Source of the DNA: Novosphingobium profundi
Lineage (GTDB): Bacteria > Pseudomonadota > Alphaproteobacteria > Sphingomonadales > Sphingomonadaceae
Assembly (NCBI RefSeq): GCF_020524485.1
Contig: NZ_JAIVLF010000001.1
Span: forward strand, 620,001-684,000
Direction: 5' to 3'
DNA length: 64,000 nucleotides
Of the stretch, positions 22,040-30,692 are shown piece after piece. Each line of letters begins with the position of its first letter. Position 1 is the stretch's first letter. The notes beneath the pieces were generated by a model. It did no database searches. It saw only the letters and a list, made by a program, of their open reading frames with translations, and was not told where the DNA came from. A program made the position numbers and the translations under genes.

Positions 22040-22078
22040 AAAAGGCCGCCGCTGCAGGTTCGCAGCGGCGGCCTTTTT
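22040..22078 (+). terminator. Rho-independent terminator after guaA (bidirectional)
   Basis: GGCCGCCGCTGC (22044-22055) and GCAGCGGCGGCC (22062-22073) form a perfect 12-bp stem with a 6-nt loop, preceded by AAAA and followed by TTTTT. It can serve guaA (+) and the MFS gene (-). Confidence 0.92.
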
Positions 22079-22104
22079 CGTTGGGAAGCAAGGGGGGAGG
22101 GGGC

Positions 22105-23340
22105 TCAGGCCATCGTCGCTTCGCGGCGGCGCTTCCAGGCGGTCACCGCAAAGGTCGCGACGAGCGTGCCCAGGCCGACCGTCGCGATGAGCGTGCCCAT
22201 CGGGCGCGGCGTGCCGTCGGCCATCCAGCCCAGCAGCGCGGTAGCAAAGACGCCGCTGCCGAACTGCATCGCGCCCACCAGCGCCGAGGTGGCGCCGGCG
22301 CGCTCGGGATGGGCGTCCATGGCACCGGCCACGATGTTGGCGATGAAGATGCCGTTGCCCGACATGAACAGGAGAAGCGCGATGACGAGGCCGGGCAGGC
22401 CGCCAAGGCCCGTGTAGGTCGTCGCCAGCGTCGCCAGGCTCGCCGCGCCGATAAGGAGCGCGCCCATGCGTGCCATACGCTCGCTGCCCACGCGCATCAC
22501 GAGGCGCGAGTTGGCAAAACCGAGCGCCATCTGCCCGAAGATGCCGAGCGAGAACAGCAGGCCATAGGCCCGCGCATCGACGTTGTAGTATTCGATGTAG
22601 GCAAAGGGCGATCCGCCGACATACGTGTAGATCCCCGCGTAATAGAACCCGCCTGCAATGCCGTAGCCCAGCACCACGGGGTCCTTGAGGAGCGTCCAGT
22701 AGACTGCGAAGGAGCGGGCAATCGGCGTCTGGTTGCGGCGCTCGGTCGGGAGCGTTTCGGGCAGGCGCAGGACGGCCACGAACATGGCCGCGCTCACCGC
22801 CACGAGCAGCCAGAAGGAAAGGTGCCACGAGCCAAAGCGCAGCAGTTGCCCACCGATCAGCGGGCCCAGCAGCGGCGCCACGCCCATGATCAGCATCAGG
22901 ATCGAGAGCATCTGTGCAGCCTTGTCGCGGCTATGCAGGTCGCGCACCATGGCGCGGGCAAGCACGGGCCCCGCGCAGGCGCCGAGCGCCTGGACCACGC
23001 GCCAGCCTAGGAGTTGGGGCAGCGTGTCCGCAAGCGCGCAGCCCGCCGATCCCACCATGAAAAGGGCAAGGCCCGCCAGCACCGGTCCGCGCCGTCCAAG
23101 CCGATCGCCGATCGGCCCCCACAGGATCTGCCCCAGGCTGAAGCCGATGAGGAAAGTGGAAAGGGTCAGCTCCACCCCGCGTCCGAACTCACCCTTCATG
23201 TCGGGCAGGGCGGGCAGGTAGATGTCGGTGGACAGCGAAGCAAAGGCCATGAGTCCGGCGAGGGTTGCCGTGATCGCTGCGCCGGAGGGACGGGGAGGCG
23301 TGGTGGTCGCGGCGGAAGATCGGAGGGAATCGGGGCGCAT
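22105..23340 (-). CDS. Bcr/CflA family multidrug MFS exporter
   Basis: A 411-residue proton-coupled drug exporter with 12 predicted helices. The start MRPDSLRSS at 23340 is chosen because TM1 (ITATLAGLMAFASLSTDIYLPALP) follows directly and carries the DIYLPALP signature of the Bcr/CflA (DHA1) group; the longer upstream frame is a shadow. The loop 2-3 motif ILWGPIGDRLGRRGPVL is the MFS motif A, and AGVAPLLGPLIGGQLL-like sequence gives motif C. Substrates of relatives include bicyclomycin and chloramphenicol; none can be assigned here. Confidence 0.9.
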   Translation of the reverse strand: MRPDSLRSSAATTTPPRPSGAAITATLAGLMAFASLSTDIYLPALPDMKGEFGRGVELTLSTFLIGFSLGQILWGPIGDRLGRRGPVLAGLALFMVGSAGCALADTLPQLLGWRVVQALGACAGPVLARAMVRDLHSRDKAAQMLSILMLIMGVAPLLGPLIGGQLLRFGSWHLSFWLLVAVSAAMFVAVLRLPETLPTERRNQTPIARSFAVYWTLLKDPVVLGYGIAGGFYYAGIYTYVGGSPFAYIEYYNVDARAYGLLFSLGIFGQMALGFANSRLVMRVGSERMARMGALLIGAASLATLATTYTGLGGLPGLVIALLLFMSGNGIFIANIVAGAMDAHPERAGATSALVGAMQFGSGVFATALLGWMADGTPRPMGTLIATVGLGTLVATFAVTAWKRRREATMA

Positions 23341-23649
23341 GGTGCGCAGATAGGGCTTGGCCCCCCTGTTTGTTAAGTCCGCCGCTCTTTCACCGCCATG
23401 GTGAGATCCCTTCATTTTGCGCGCCCGCGCGCGGGGGGTAGGCGGGTGGAAATTCGCAGGTGACCTTGTGGGTGTGCGGCGACGTTGAAGCCGCCTTTGG
23501 TTGTGAGGTGAATTCTTCTCATCGCGCCGTGCAGCGCGCCGGGGCAAGGCCGGGCGGAACCGCAGGTGCCGCCCACGTCTTGGAAAGCCTGTGTGCACGG
23601 ACACCGCCGTGTCCCGAAACTCTCTCAGCAATTGGAAAGACACAGATCC
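23341..23649. other. Divergent intergenic region, MFS exporter / SDR
   Basis: About 310 bp between divergent genes. It should hold both promoters. I see a GC-rich stretch (GCGCGCCCGCGCGCG) but no convincing operator, RNA gene or small frame. Confidence 0.4.
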
Positions 23650-24417
23650 ATGAACGTGAACTATGACTTCGCCGGCAAGGTCGCCCTCGTGACGGGCGCG
23701 GGTATGGGCATGGGCTACGCCACCGCCAAGGCCTTCGCCGCTGCGGGCGCGCGTGTCGTCGTCTCGGACGTAAGCGCCGAGCTGGCCGAGAAGGTCGCTG
23801 CGGAACTCGTCGAGGGCGGGGCCGAAGCTATCGCCGTGACATGCGACGTCGCCAACGACGATGCCGTCGCAGCCCTCGTGGCCAAGACCGTGGAGACCTG
23901 GGGCCAGCTCGACTTTGCCTACAACAACGCCGGTGTGCAGCCGACCCCGGCTGAGATGGCCGACCAGACGGTCGCCGAATTCGACCGCGTGACCGACATC
24001 AACCAGCGCGGCGTATGGTCGTGCATGCGCCACGAGCTGGCCCAGATGCGCAAGCAGGGCCACGGCGCGATCGTCAACTGCTCCTCGGTCGGCGGTCTCG
24101 TCGGCGGCAAGGCGCTGGGCATCTATTACGGCACCAAGCACGCGGTCCTGGGCCTCACCAAGAGCGCGGCGATGGACTATGCCGCGCAGGGCATCCGCGT
24201 GAACGCGGTGTGCCCGGGTACGATCAACACGCCGATGGTCGCCAAGATGCTCAACGATCAGCCCGAGGCGATGGACGAATTCATGAAGCTGCAGGTCATC
24301 GGCCGCCTGGGCGAAGCCGAGGAGATCGCGCAGGCCGTGCTGTGGCTGTGCAGCGACGGCGCCAGCTTCGTGATTGGGACTGCGCTGACCGTCGACGGCG
24401 GCTTCTCGATCAACTGA
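23650..24417 (+). CDS. SDR family NAD(P)-dependent oxidoreductase
   Basis: A classical short-chain dehydrogenase of 255 residues. Features are TGAGMGMGYATAKAFAAAGARVV (Rossmann glycine motif), YNNAGVQ, NCSSVGG with catalytic Ser, YYGTK (Tyr-x-x-x-Lys), NAVCPGTINTPM and the C-terminus GTALTVDGGFSIN. An Asp follows strand 2 (VVVSDVSAE), which in this family favours NAD over NADP. Substrate unknown; no pathway genes adjoin it. ATG 23650 is chosen over upstream in-frame codons because it gives the normal short N-terminus. Confidence 0.87.
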   Translation: MNVNYDFAGKVALVTGAGMGMGYATAKAFAAAGARVVVSDVSAELAEKVAAELVEGGAEAIAVTCDVANDDAVAALVAKTVETWGQLDFAYNNAGVQPTPAEMADQTVAEFDRVTDINQRGVWSCMRHELAQMRKQGHGAIVNCSSVGGLVGGKALGIYYGTKHAVLGLTKSAAMDYAAQGIRVNAVCPGTINTPMVAKMLNDQPEAMDEFMKLQVIGRLGEAEEIAQAVLWLCSDGASFVIGTALTVDGGFSIN

Positions 24418-24605
24418 GCCTTTTGCGCTCCCACTTCGCGCAGGCGGCGCCCGTCCCCGGTACCTGAGGGCCTCGCCTGCGTTCTCCCGATGCCGCTTTG
24501 CGACCTCCTCCCATCGTTCGCAGGCGGCATCGGGACCTTCCTTCGTCAACCGCATTGCGGTCCCGCCTGCGCGGCGGGCGGGGCTGCCGAGAGGAGACAG
24601 GCCCG

Positions 24606-24983
24606 ATGAACTGGACATCCGACGAACTCGAGGCCCTTGCCGCCTCGGACGACTTTCGCATCGCCCCCTACCGCGAAGACGGCGCAACGCCCGGCACGCT
24701 GACCTTCATCTGGTCGGTGGTGGCGGACGGGGCGCTTTACGTGCGTGCCTATAACGGCATCCGTTCACGCTGGTACCAGGCCGCGCTGCGCGAGAAGGCA
24801 GGGCGCATCACCGCTGCGGGCATGGACCGCACGGTTGCTTTCGCGCCGGTCGACGAGCCCGCCGAGCAGGACCGCATCGATGCGGCCTACCGCGCCAAGT
24901 ACGGCGCCAGCAGCTACCTGGGCTCCATGATTTCCGAGCGCGCCCGCGCCGCGACGATGCGCGTCACACCCAAGGCGCAGTGA
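24606..24983 (+). CDS. DUF2255 family protein
   Basis: A 125-residue cytoplasmic protein: MNWTSDELEALAASDDFRIAPYR at the N-terminus, then FIWSVVADGALYVRAYNGIRSRWYQAA and DAAYRAKYG. This pattern matches DUF2255, a small split-barrel-like family related in shape to flavin/F420-dependent nitroreductase-type proteins; the biochemical role is not established. GAGAGGAGA precedes the ATG. It follows the SDR by 188 bp and ends in a strong terminator. Confidence 0.78.
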   Translation: MNWTSDELEALAASDDFRIAPYREDGATPGTLTFIWSVVADGALYVRAYNGIRSRWYQAALREKAGRITAAGMDRTVAFAPVDEPAEQDRIDAAYRAKYGASSYLGSMISERARAATMRVTPKAQ

Positions 24984-24996
24984 CCTTGGACACACG

Positions 24997-25036
24997 AAAA
25001 GGCCCCGCATCTCGACCTGAGATGCGGGGCCTTTTT
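24997..25036. terminator. Bidirectional Rho-independent terminator
   Basis: GGCCCCGCATCTC (25001-25013) pairs with GAGATGCGGGGCC (25019-25031), flanked by AAAA and TTTTT. It lies between the convergent DUF2255 and aldo/keto reductase genes. Confidence 0.93.
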
Positions 25037-25060
25037 CATGCGCCATTGGCGCGCGTCCGA

Positions 25061-25918
25061 TCAGCCGGCGAAGACCGGGAACATGCTCGCATCGCCGTAG
25101 TCCTTGATGCGCTCCATGGTCTTGAGCGTCTCCATGTCCTCGGCCGAGATCTCGAAATCGACCTGGGCGTTCGATTCGATGTGCGCCTTGGTCGCGGACT
25201 TGGGGAGCGGCAGCAGGCCCAGCTGCAGCGCGTAGCGGATGCACAGCTGCGGGATCGAGACGCTGTACTTTCCCGCCAGCTCGCCGATCTTTTCGTTGTC
25301 GAGGATCTTGCCGTGGGCGACGGGGGAGTAGGCCTCGACGAGGATGTCCTGCGACTGGGTGTATTCGATCAGTTCGAAGGGCGTGTTGCTGACGTGGGCG
25401 AGGACCTGGTTGACCATCGGCTTGACGGTGGCGTTCTCGATCAGGTTCTCAAGATCGACCTTCTCGAAGTTCGAGACGCCGATGGCGCGCAGCTTGCCTG
25501 CCTTGTAGGCCTCTTCCATCGCGCTCCAGGCGGCAAGGTTGCCTTCGAAGAAATGCTCGCCCTTGCGGAATTCGCCCCAGGGCTGCGGCGCGTGGATCAG
25601 CAGCATGTCGATGTAGTCGAGGCCAAGCGCTTCGAGCGAGCCCTCAATGGCCGCCTTGGCAACTTCGAAGTCCTTGATGTCCGCTTCCAGCTTGGTGGTG
25701 ACGAACAGCTCCTTGCGATCGACGCCGCAGGTGCGGATGCCTTCGCCCACGCCCTTCTCGTTGCCGTAGGCCTGTGCGGTGTCGAAGTGGCGATAGCCGA
25801 TCTCGACCGCATCGCGCACGACCTGTGCGACCTTGTCGTCCTCGATCATCCAGGTGCCAAGACCCAGCTTGGGGACGGTGATCTCGTTGGCGAGGGTATA
25901 GGTTTCGTTCGTGATCAT
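25061..25918 (-). CDS. Aldo/keto reductase
   Basis: NADPH-dependent carbonyl reductase of the AKR5-like bacterial group, 285 residues. The (beta/alpha)8 barrel tetrad is present: Asp in RHFDTAQAYGNE, Tyr in the same motif, Lys in FVTTKLEAD and His in MLLIHAPQP. The signature IGVSNFEKVDL and the cofactor loop LLPLPKSATKAHIESN also match. The ATG at 25918 starts MITNETYTLANEITVPKLGLGTW, a normal AKR beginning; the frame upstream is not AKR-like. Likely role is aldehyde or methylglyoxal/2,5-diketogluconate-type reduction, substrate not determinable. Confidence 0.9.
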   Translation of the reverse strand: MITNETYTLANEITVPKLGLGTWMIEDDKVAQVVRDAVEIGYRHFDTAQAYGNEKGVGEGIRTCGVDRKELFVTTKLEADIKDFEVAKAAIEGSLEALGLDYIDMLLIHAPQPWGEFRKGEHFFEGNLAAWSAMEEAYKAGKLRAIGVSNFEKVDLENLIENATVKPMVNQVLAHVSNTPFELIEYTQSQDILVEAYSPVAHGKILDNEKIGELAGKYSVSIPQLCIRYALQLGLLPLPKSATKAHIESNAQVDFEISAEDMETLKTMERIKDYGDASMFPVFAG

Positions 25919-26287
25919 GGTCTTTCCTTGATCCTTGTCGTCTATGGCCCTCAATGCGGGGCCCTTTGCACGAAAGGGCCGTAGCGGGCCGGGTAGGGGA
26001 AACTGCCGCCAAGGTAGGAAGCCGCCGGGGGCGGAACTAGATCCTGTGCGTTGGATGCGGTGGTGAGCAGAATTCACTGCCCCTGTCCGGAACTCGTGGG
26101 GTGATGGATCGCCAGCGGCGAAAGCGATCCTCGCGCTGCGTCGTGAATGAGCGATCCTCACCGTGGCACGAAGCAATGAACGGCTTATCCGCCTCTGTTC
26201 TTCTGCCCTAGATAGCGGGAACTGCATGGACGCGGCCTGTGCGCCGTCGTCCGCCTCCTTTCCGCACGACGAGGTAATCTGCCGATC
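25919..26287. other. Divergent intergenic region, aldo/keto reductase / MFS
   Basis: About 370 bp between divergent genes. It contains short palindromic runs (GGGGCCCTTTGCACGAAAGGGCC near 25958-25980) but no gene I can support. Both promoters should lie here. Confidence 0.4.
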
Positions 26288-27466
26288 ATGACCGATACGA
26301 CCACGCCGGACGCGCGGCAAAGCGCGCTGGCTCTGCTGGCGCTGGGCCTGGGGGCCTTCGCGATCTCGACGTCCGAATTTGCCAGCATGGGGCTGATGCC
26401 TCTGTTCGCGAAGGATTTGGATCTTTCGATTCCGGTTGCAACCAACGGCATCACGGCCTACGCGCTCGGCGTGACGCTGGGGGCCCCGGTGCTGACCATT
26501 GCGGCGGCCCGGCTCAACAAGAAGCGTCTCCTGATTGCCCTGATCGGGCTCGCCTTCCTGGCCAATCTCATCACCGCGATGGCGGGTGATCTCGTTTCGC
26601 TGGTCGTGGGGCGCTTCTTCAGCGGCCTACCTCAGGGCGTCTATTTCGGGGCGGCCTCGGTGGTGGCGACGCGGATTGTCGGGCCTGAGCGGGCAGGGCG
26701 CGCGGTGTCGCTTGTCTTCTCGGGCATTTCTGTGGCGACCATCATCGGCGCGCCGGTGGGCACCTGGATCGGGCAGCAGCTCGACTGGCGCGCGGCCTAT
26801 ACCGCCATCGGCCTGCTGGCGCTGGTTGCCGGACTGGTGCTGGCGCTGGCGGTCCCCCAGCGCGAGGATCTGGCCGGAGGCCCGATCCGGCAGGAACTGG
26901 CCTCGTTGCGGCGCATCAACGTGTGGATCATGGTTCTGTTCGGCTCGTTCGCGGTTTCCAGCCTCTTTGCCATCTACACTTTCATCGGACCGCTCGTAAC
27001 GGATGTGGCGGGTATGTCGGCGGGCATGACGCCGCTGGCCCAGATGCTGATCGGCTTTGGCATCGCGCTGGGTGCGCTGTGGGGCGGGGGGATGGCTGAC
27101 CGCTATCGTTTCCGGGCGATGATCCTTTCGCTGGCGGGCGCAATGGCGGCGATGCTGGTCATGTATTTCGTGGCTGGACTGCCGGTTGGTCTGATGGCGA
27201 TGTTCTTCGTGGCCTCGTTCCTCCTCAACGCGGCTGTCCCCTCCATCACCGTGCAGATGATGCGCATGGCGCCGGAATCGCCCACGATGATGGGGGCGCT
27301 CAACATGGCCGCCTTCAACATCGCGAACGCGGTGGGGGCCATCGGCGGCGCGCTCACGGTCGAGGCGGGTTGGGGGCTGCGTTCCCCCATCCTTGCCGGG
27401 CTGGGGCTGACCGGGGTAGCGCTCGCGATCTTCGCGCTGGCCTGGCCGCGCTTGCGCCGCGGCTGA
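26288..27466 (+). CDS. MFS transporter (DHA1, AraJ/YdhP-like)
   Basis: A 392-residue 12-helix exporter. TM1 carries the STSEFASMGLMPLFAKDL motif typical of the AraJ/YdhP/PbuE-like DHA1 group; later TAYALGVTLGAPVLTIAAARLNKKRLLI and GAPVGTWIGQQLDWRAAY (antiporter motif C) follow. Relatives export sugars, purine ribonucleosides or drugs; the substrate here is unknown. ATG 26288 directly precedes the cytoplasmic lead to TM1. Confidence 0.88.
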   Translation: MTDTTTPDARQSALALLALGLGAFAISTSEFASMGLMPLFAKDLDLSIPVATNGITAYALGVTLGAPVLTIAAARLNKKRLLIALIGLAFLANLITAMAGDLVSLVVGRFFSGLPQGVYFGAASVVATRIVGPERAGRAVSLVFSGISVATIIGAPVGTWIGQQLDWRAAYTAIGLLALVAGLVLALAVPQREDLAGGPIRQELASLRRINVWIMVLFGSFAVSSLFAIYTFIGPLVTDVAGMSAGMTPLAQMLIGFGIALGALWGGGMADRYRFRAMILSLAGAMAAMLVMYFVAGLPVGLMAMFFVASFLLNAAVPSITVQMMRMAPESPTMMGALNMAAFNIANAVGAIGGALTVEAGWGLRSPILAGLGLTGVALAIFALAWPRLRRG

Positions 27467-27797
27467 CGTGGCGCCAGCGGTACAGGAATCCGCAATCGGA
27501 TAGATTTTGTTGCGTGCCTTGCGACTGCATGGCGGGGGCTTGATTTCCGACAGGCGAACACGATTTGCCAGAAAGCACGGTTCAGGGGCGGATTTTGGCT
27601 CTCTCTGCCATGGGATTCGTGGATGGTCTGTGAAATTTTCGAACCCGCATTGATGCAAATTATGCAAGCAATATTGTTGCTTTTGGATTTGCGATAATTC
27701 GGCAGACGCCTATTTCGCACTCCTGCCGATCGCGACGAAATGCCGCGAGCGAGCGATAAAACGAAAAGCACGAAACGTGTTCGCAGGAGTATCGATT
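27467..27797. other. AT-richer leader region of the small peptide gene
   Basis: About 330 bp, clearly richer in A/T than the surroundings. It holds an inverted repeat AAGCAA-TATTG-TTGCTT at 27666-27682. It likely carries the promoter of the 26-codon gene; no other gene is visible. Confidence 0.4.
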
Positions 27798-27878
27798 ATG
27801 GCCATTCTTCACCGCACTGTCGGTGCCGCGGCGGCTCTGGGCACCAGCGCCCTGGTCTTCGCACTGACCCTGGTCTGA
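27798..27878 (+). CDS. 26-residue hydrophobic peptide (small membrane protein, copy 2)
   Basis: A 26-codon frame starting at ATG 27798 with AGGAG eight bases upstream. The product has a short basic head (MAILHRTVG) and one hydrophobic helix AAAALGTSALVFALTLV. Length and 14 of 26 positions match the peptide at 20075-20155, mainly in the G-x-AAALG and FALTL blocks, while the DNA differs enough to exclude a recent copy. A UUCG-capped terminator follows 45 nt after the stop. It is probably a monocistronic single-pass membrane peptide. Function unknown. Confidence 0.72.
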   Translation: MAILHRTVGAAAALGTSALVFALTLV

Positions 27879-27923
27879 TCTCGGATCCGACGTCAGAGTC
27901 ACGCACATACCATTACCAGGCAT

Positions 27924-27949
27924 GGGGCGGTCCTTCGGGGCCGCCCTTT
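27924..27949 (+). terminator. Rho-independent terminator with TTCG tetraloop
   Basis: GGGCGGTCC (27925-27933), loop TTCG, GGGCCGCCC (27938-27946), then TTTG. One G-T pair in the stem. It ends the 26-codon gene. Confidence 0.85.
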
Positions 27950-28058
27950 GTCGTTTGGGGGGGAGGCGTTCGGATCCTGGCAGTCAGCGGGCCGTCGCCA
28001 CAGAGGGCCTGCGGGGCCTGTTGCTCAGGCGCATCGCGCAAGGAGACTTGAAGTCAAA

Positions 28059-28083
28059 ACGGCCACGAGAGGCTCGTGACCGT
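28059..28083 (-). terminator. Terminator of the secreted protein gene
   Basis: On the minus strand ACGGTCACGAG and CTCGTGGCCGT form an 11-bp stem (one G-T pair) with a CCT loop followed by TTTG, 36 nt after the stop at 28119. Confidence 0.78.
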
Positions 28084-28118
28084 TTCGGCAAGGGACCGTC
28101 GAACAGGTGTGGGGAGGC

Positions 28119-28526
28119 TTACTTGGTCTTCTTGTAGGGCACGAATTCGCGCAGGCCCACAAAGCCGCTCCACATGTTGGGGGTCATCCGATCACGCAGC
28201 TGGATCGTATCCACATTGCACAGCTGCGAGCCGAAGATGCGCGTCACCAGGATATCGTTGTCATCGAGCAGGTCCGCGTTGGTCGGGCGGTTGACGTAGA
28301 GCGTGCTGCCGACCTTGTAGACGATCGCGGTCTTCTCGATGATCGTGGCGTTGCTGAGGCGCGAGTAGGAGATGCACTTGACCGGTTCGCCCGCCGTGCG
28401 CCCTTCGAGCATTTTGGCGAGTTCCTCCTCGCCGGTAAGCTTCTCCTTGGCCATCGCGGCAGGCGCGGACACAAGGCTGGCGGCCGCGGCAAGTCCGGCG
28501 GCGAGTGCGGCGAAACGGGCTTTCAT
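28119..28526 (-). CDS. Small exported protein, conserved hypothetical
   Basis: A 135-residue protein with a signal peptide (MKARFAALAAGLAAAASLV, cleavage near PAAMA). The mature part has two cysteines (EPVKCISYSRL and GSQLCNVDTI) that could form a disulfide, and ends in a basic tail. The start at 28526 is preferred over one six codons upstream because GGAG lies suitably placed and the signal peptide begins there. The pattern CIS-hydrophobic-D-RIFGSQLC resembles a small periplasmic family of sphingomonads; no function is known to me. Confidence 0.65.
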   Translation of the reverse strand: MKARFAALAAGLAAAASLVSAPAAMAKEKLTGEEELAKMLEGRTAGEPVKCISYSRLSNATIIEKTAIVYKVGSTLYVNRPTNADLLDDNDILVTRIFGSQLCNVDTIQLRDRMTPNMWSGFVGLREFVPYKKTK

Positions 28527-28633
28527 GGTGTTGATCTCCATCACGCATGCTCAGTTGCTTGCCAAGCTTAGCACCGGGTCCTGAACCGGGGCTGACCGTT
28601 CGTCGCGGCCCCGGCACTTTTTATCCGGTTGTC

Positions 28634-30055
28634 TCAGGCGGTACCGCCGACCGTCAGGCCCTCGACCACCAGCGTGGGCTGGCCCACGCCCGCCGGCACG
28701 CTCTGGCCGCCTTTGCCGCATACGCCGATGCCGCGGTCGAGTTCGAGATCGTTGCCGATGCCGGTCACGCGGGTCAGCACCGAGGGACCATCGCCGATGA
28801 TCGTCGCGCCCTTGATGGGCGCGCCCAGCTTCCCGTTCTCGACCATGTAGGCCTCGGTGCACGAGAACACGAACTTGCCCGAGACGATGTCGACCTGGCC
28901 GCCGCCGAAGTTCTTGGTGTAGATACCTTTCTTCACACCGCTCAGCAGTTCGGCGGGGTCCTGCTCGCCCGCGCGCATGAAGGTGTTGGTCATGCGCGGC
29001 ATGGGGGCGTGCGCATAGTTTTCGCGGCGCCCGTTGCCAGTCGGCTCGACGCCCATCAGGCGCGCGTTGAGGCGATCGTGCATGTAGCCCTTGAGAATGC
29101 CGTCCTCGATCAGGACGGTCTCCTGCGTGGGGGTGCCCTCGTCGTCGACCGAGAGCGAGCCGCGCCGGTCCGCGATCGAGCCGTCATCGACGATGGTGAC
29201 GCCAGGCGCGGCCACGCGTTCGCCGATGCGCCCGGCAAAGGCCGAGGTGCCCTTGCGGTTGAAATCGCCCTCAAGGCCGTGGCCGACCGCTTCGTGCAGG
29301 ATCACGCCCGGCCAGCCCGGAGCCATGATGACGGTCATCTCGCCCGCAGGCGCATCGATGCTTTCCAGGTTGGTGAGGGCCTGGGCAAGCGCGCCGTCGA
29401 TGGCGCGGTTCCAGTTCTCGGGGCGGAAGAGGTCGTCGTAGAGCCAGCGTCCGCCCATCCCGAACGAGCCGGTCTCGCGTCGCCCGTTGCTTTCCGCGAC
29501 GATCGAGACCGAGAGGCGCACTAGCGGACGCACGTCGGTGGCGATGAAGCCGTCGGGGCGCACGATCTCGACCACGGACCACGAGCCTGAGAGGCTGGCG
29601 CTGACCTGCGCGACGCGCGGGTCGCGCGCGCGCGCGGCGGCATCGATGGTTTCGAGCAGCTTCACCTTCTCGCCAAAGCCGACGAGGTCGAGCGGGGAGG
29701 CATCTGTATAAAGGTGGCGGTTGCTTTTCGCAGGTGGTCCGGCTTTGGGGCCGGTCGCGGGATCGAGCAGTTGCAGCGTTTCGCCCGCGCGCCGGATGGC
29801 CTTGGCGGAAATCTCGTTGGCGTGGGCAAACCCCGTCATCTCGCCCGAGACCCCGCGCAGGCCGAACCCGGCGTCGCGCGAATAGTCGGCGGTCTTGAGG
29901 CGTCCGTCGTCGAAGCCGAAAGCCTCGCTCGCCATGAACTGCATGTAGAGTTCGCCATCGTCGCACGCGCGCAGCGTTTCAGCGGCCAGAGCTTGCGCGT
30001 CCTCGGGCGTGAGGTGGCGGTAGAGGAGCGAGCGGGGATCAACGATGGAAGACAT
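28634..30055 (-). CDS. tldD: TldD metalloprotease subunit
   Basis: Catalytic subunit of the TldD/TldE zinc protease, which in E. coli processes the microcin B17 leader and the CcdA antitoxin. The product is about 473 residues. The HExxxH motif HEAVGHGLEGD (about residue 250) marks the active TldD subunit; also seen are DDEGTPTQETVLIEDG, LNARLMGVEPTGNGRRENYAH and GKGGQSVPAGVGQPTL. The start is uncertain between 30055, 30061 and 30064 (ATG-rich stretch, no strong ribosome-binding site). Its partner pmbA/tldE is also in this window, at 50380-51726. Confidence 0.92.
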   Translation of the reverse strand: MSSIVDPRSLLYRHLTPEDAQALAAETLRACDDGELYMQFMASEAFGFDDGRLKTADYSRDAGFGLRGVSGEMTGFAHANEISAKAIRRAGETLQLLDPATGPKAGPPAKSNRHLYTDASPLDLVGFGEKVKLLETIDAAARARDPRVAQVSASLSGSWSVVEIVRPDGFIATDVRPLVRLSVSIVAESNGRRETGSFGMGGRWLYDDLFRPENWNRAIDGALAQALTNLESIDAPAGEMTVIMAPGWPGVILHEAVGHGLEGDFNRKGTSAFAGRIGERVAAPGVTIVDDGSIADRRGSLSVDDEGTPTQETVLIEDGILKGYMHDRLNARLMGVEPTGNGRRENYAHAPMPRMTNTFMRAGEQDPAELLSGVKKGIYTKNFGGGQVDIVSGKFVFSCTEAYMVENGKLGAPIKGATIIGDGPSVLTRVTGIGNDLELDRGIGVCGKGGQSVPAGVGQPTLVVEGLTVGGTA

Positions 30056-30309
30056 TTCCATCATATAGGCGTCAAGTCCGGTGGGCGAAAGCCATTGCGT
30101 GCGGCCTGGCTGTTCGCACGGGCCGCACAGCCAGCAGGGCGGGCCCCGCGAGGCTGCGTCCAAAGAGCCTGCCTTGGCGCCACACATGCGAGGCCATCAG
30201 ACTAAACGCCTGCGTCCCGGCACGCGTAAGGCCTGGCTTGCGCCGCTCTACAGGTGGGAGGAGTTTGGCCCGGAGCGGCAAAGGCCGTTCAGGGACAAGG
30301 GCAGAAGGC

Positions 30310-30507
30310 TCAGGCCGCCTGCTGGTCGGCGGGGCCGCCCTTGAGGACGAAGCGGCGGTCGCAATAGCCGCATTCGACATAGCCCTTCTCGTCGATCTCG
30401 AGCCAGACACGCGGATGGCCAAGAGCGGCTCCGGCACGGATGTCGGTGGCTCCATCGCACTTGACGCGGTGGGAATCGGTGAAGACGGTTTCAGGCACGT
30501 TGCTCAT
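30310..30507 (-). CDS. Zinc-finger domain protein, NDUFS6-like
   Basis: A 65-residue protein with the zinc ligands C-(x)n-H-(x)n-C-x-x-[18 protein letters not shown] and [12 protein letters not shown]. This is the small family homologous to the 13-kDa zinc-binding subunit of mitochondrial complex I (NDUFS6), common in alphaproteobacteria. Start MSNVPETVF at 30507. The longer upstream frame is rejected. A role in complex I assembly or stability is a family inference. Confidence 0.85.
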   Translation of the reverse strand: MSNVPETVFTDSHRVKCDGATDIRAGAALGHPRVWLEIDEKGYVECGYCDRRFVLKGGPADQQAA

Positions 30508-30633
30508 GGACGATGCCTTTACCAGCGGGCGCACGCGATTTCCAGCGGCAAACGCGCGTAGCTGCGTGCGCAGGACGCAGCGCGCTTGCATGCGGGGCAA
30601 TCTGGACAGGGGCGCGCCTGGCTGGTCGTCCTC

Positions 30634-30654
30634 TTTGCGCTTTGCGCTTTGCGC
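30634..30654. repeat. Three tandem copies of TTTGCGC
   Basis: Three perfect 7-bp repeats in the leader upstream of the ABC ATPase gene, 38 bp before its ATG. A slippage-prone tract; no function evident. Confidence 0.8.
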
Positions 30655-30692
30655 TCTTTACCTTGGGCCAAAGCTGGCCCACATGGGGCGCC

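Noticed and set aside
24418..24605. Small RNA gene between the SDR and DUF2255 genes
   Set aside because: Only weak palindromes (GCAGGCGGC) are visible, with no promoter and terminator pair.
26123..26287. EcfG promoter GGAAC before the MFS gene at 26288
   Set aside because: GGAAC occurs near 26218 but no CGTT lies at 16-17 bp.
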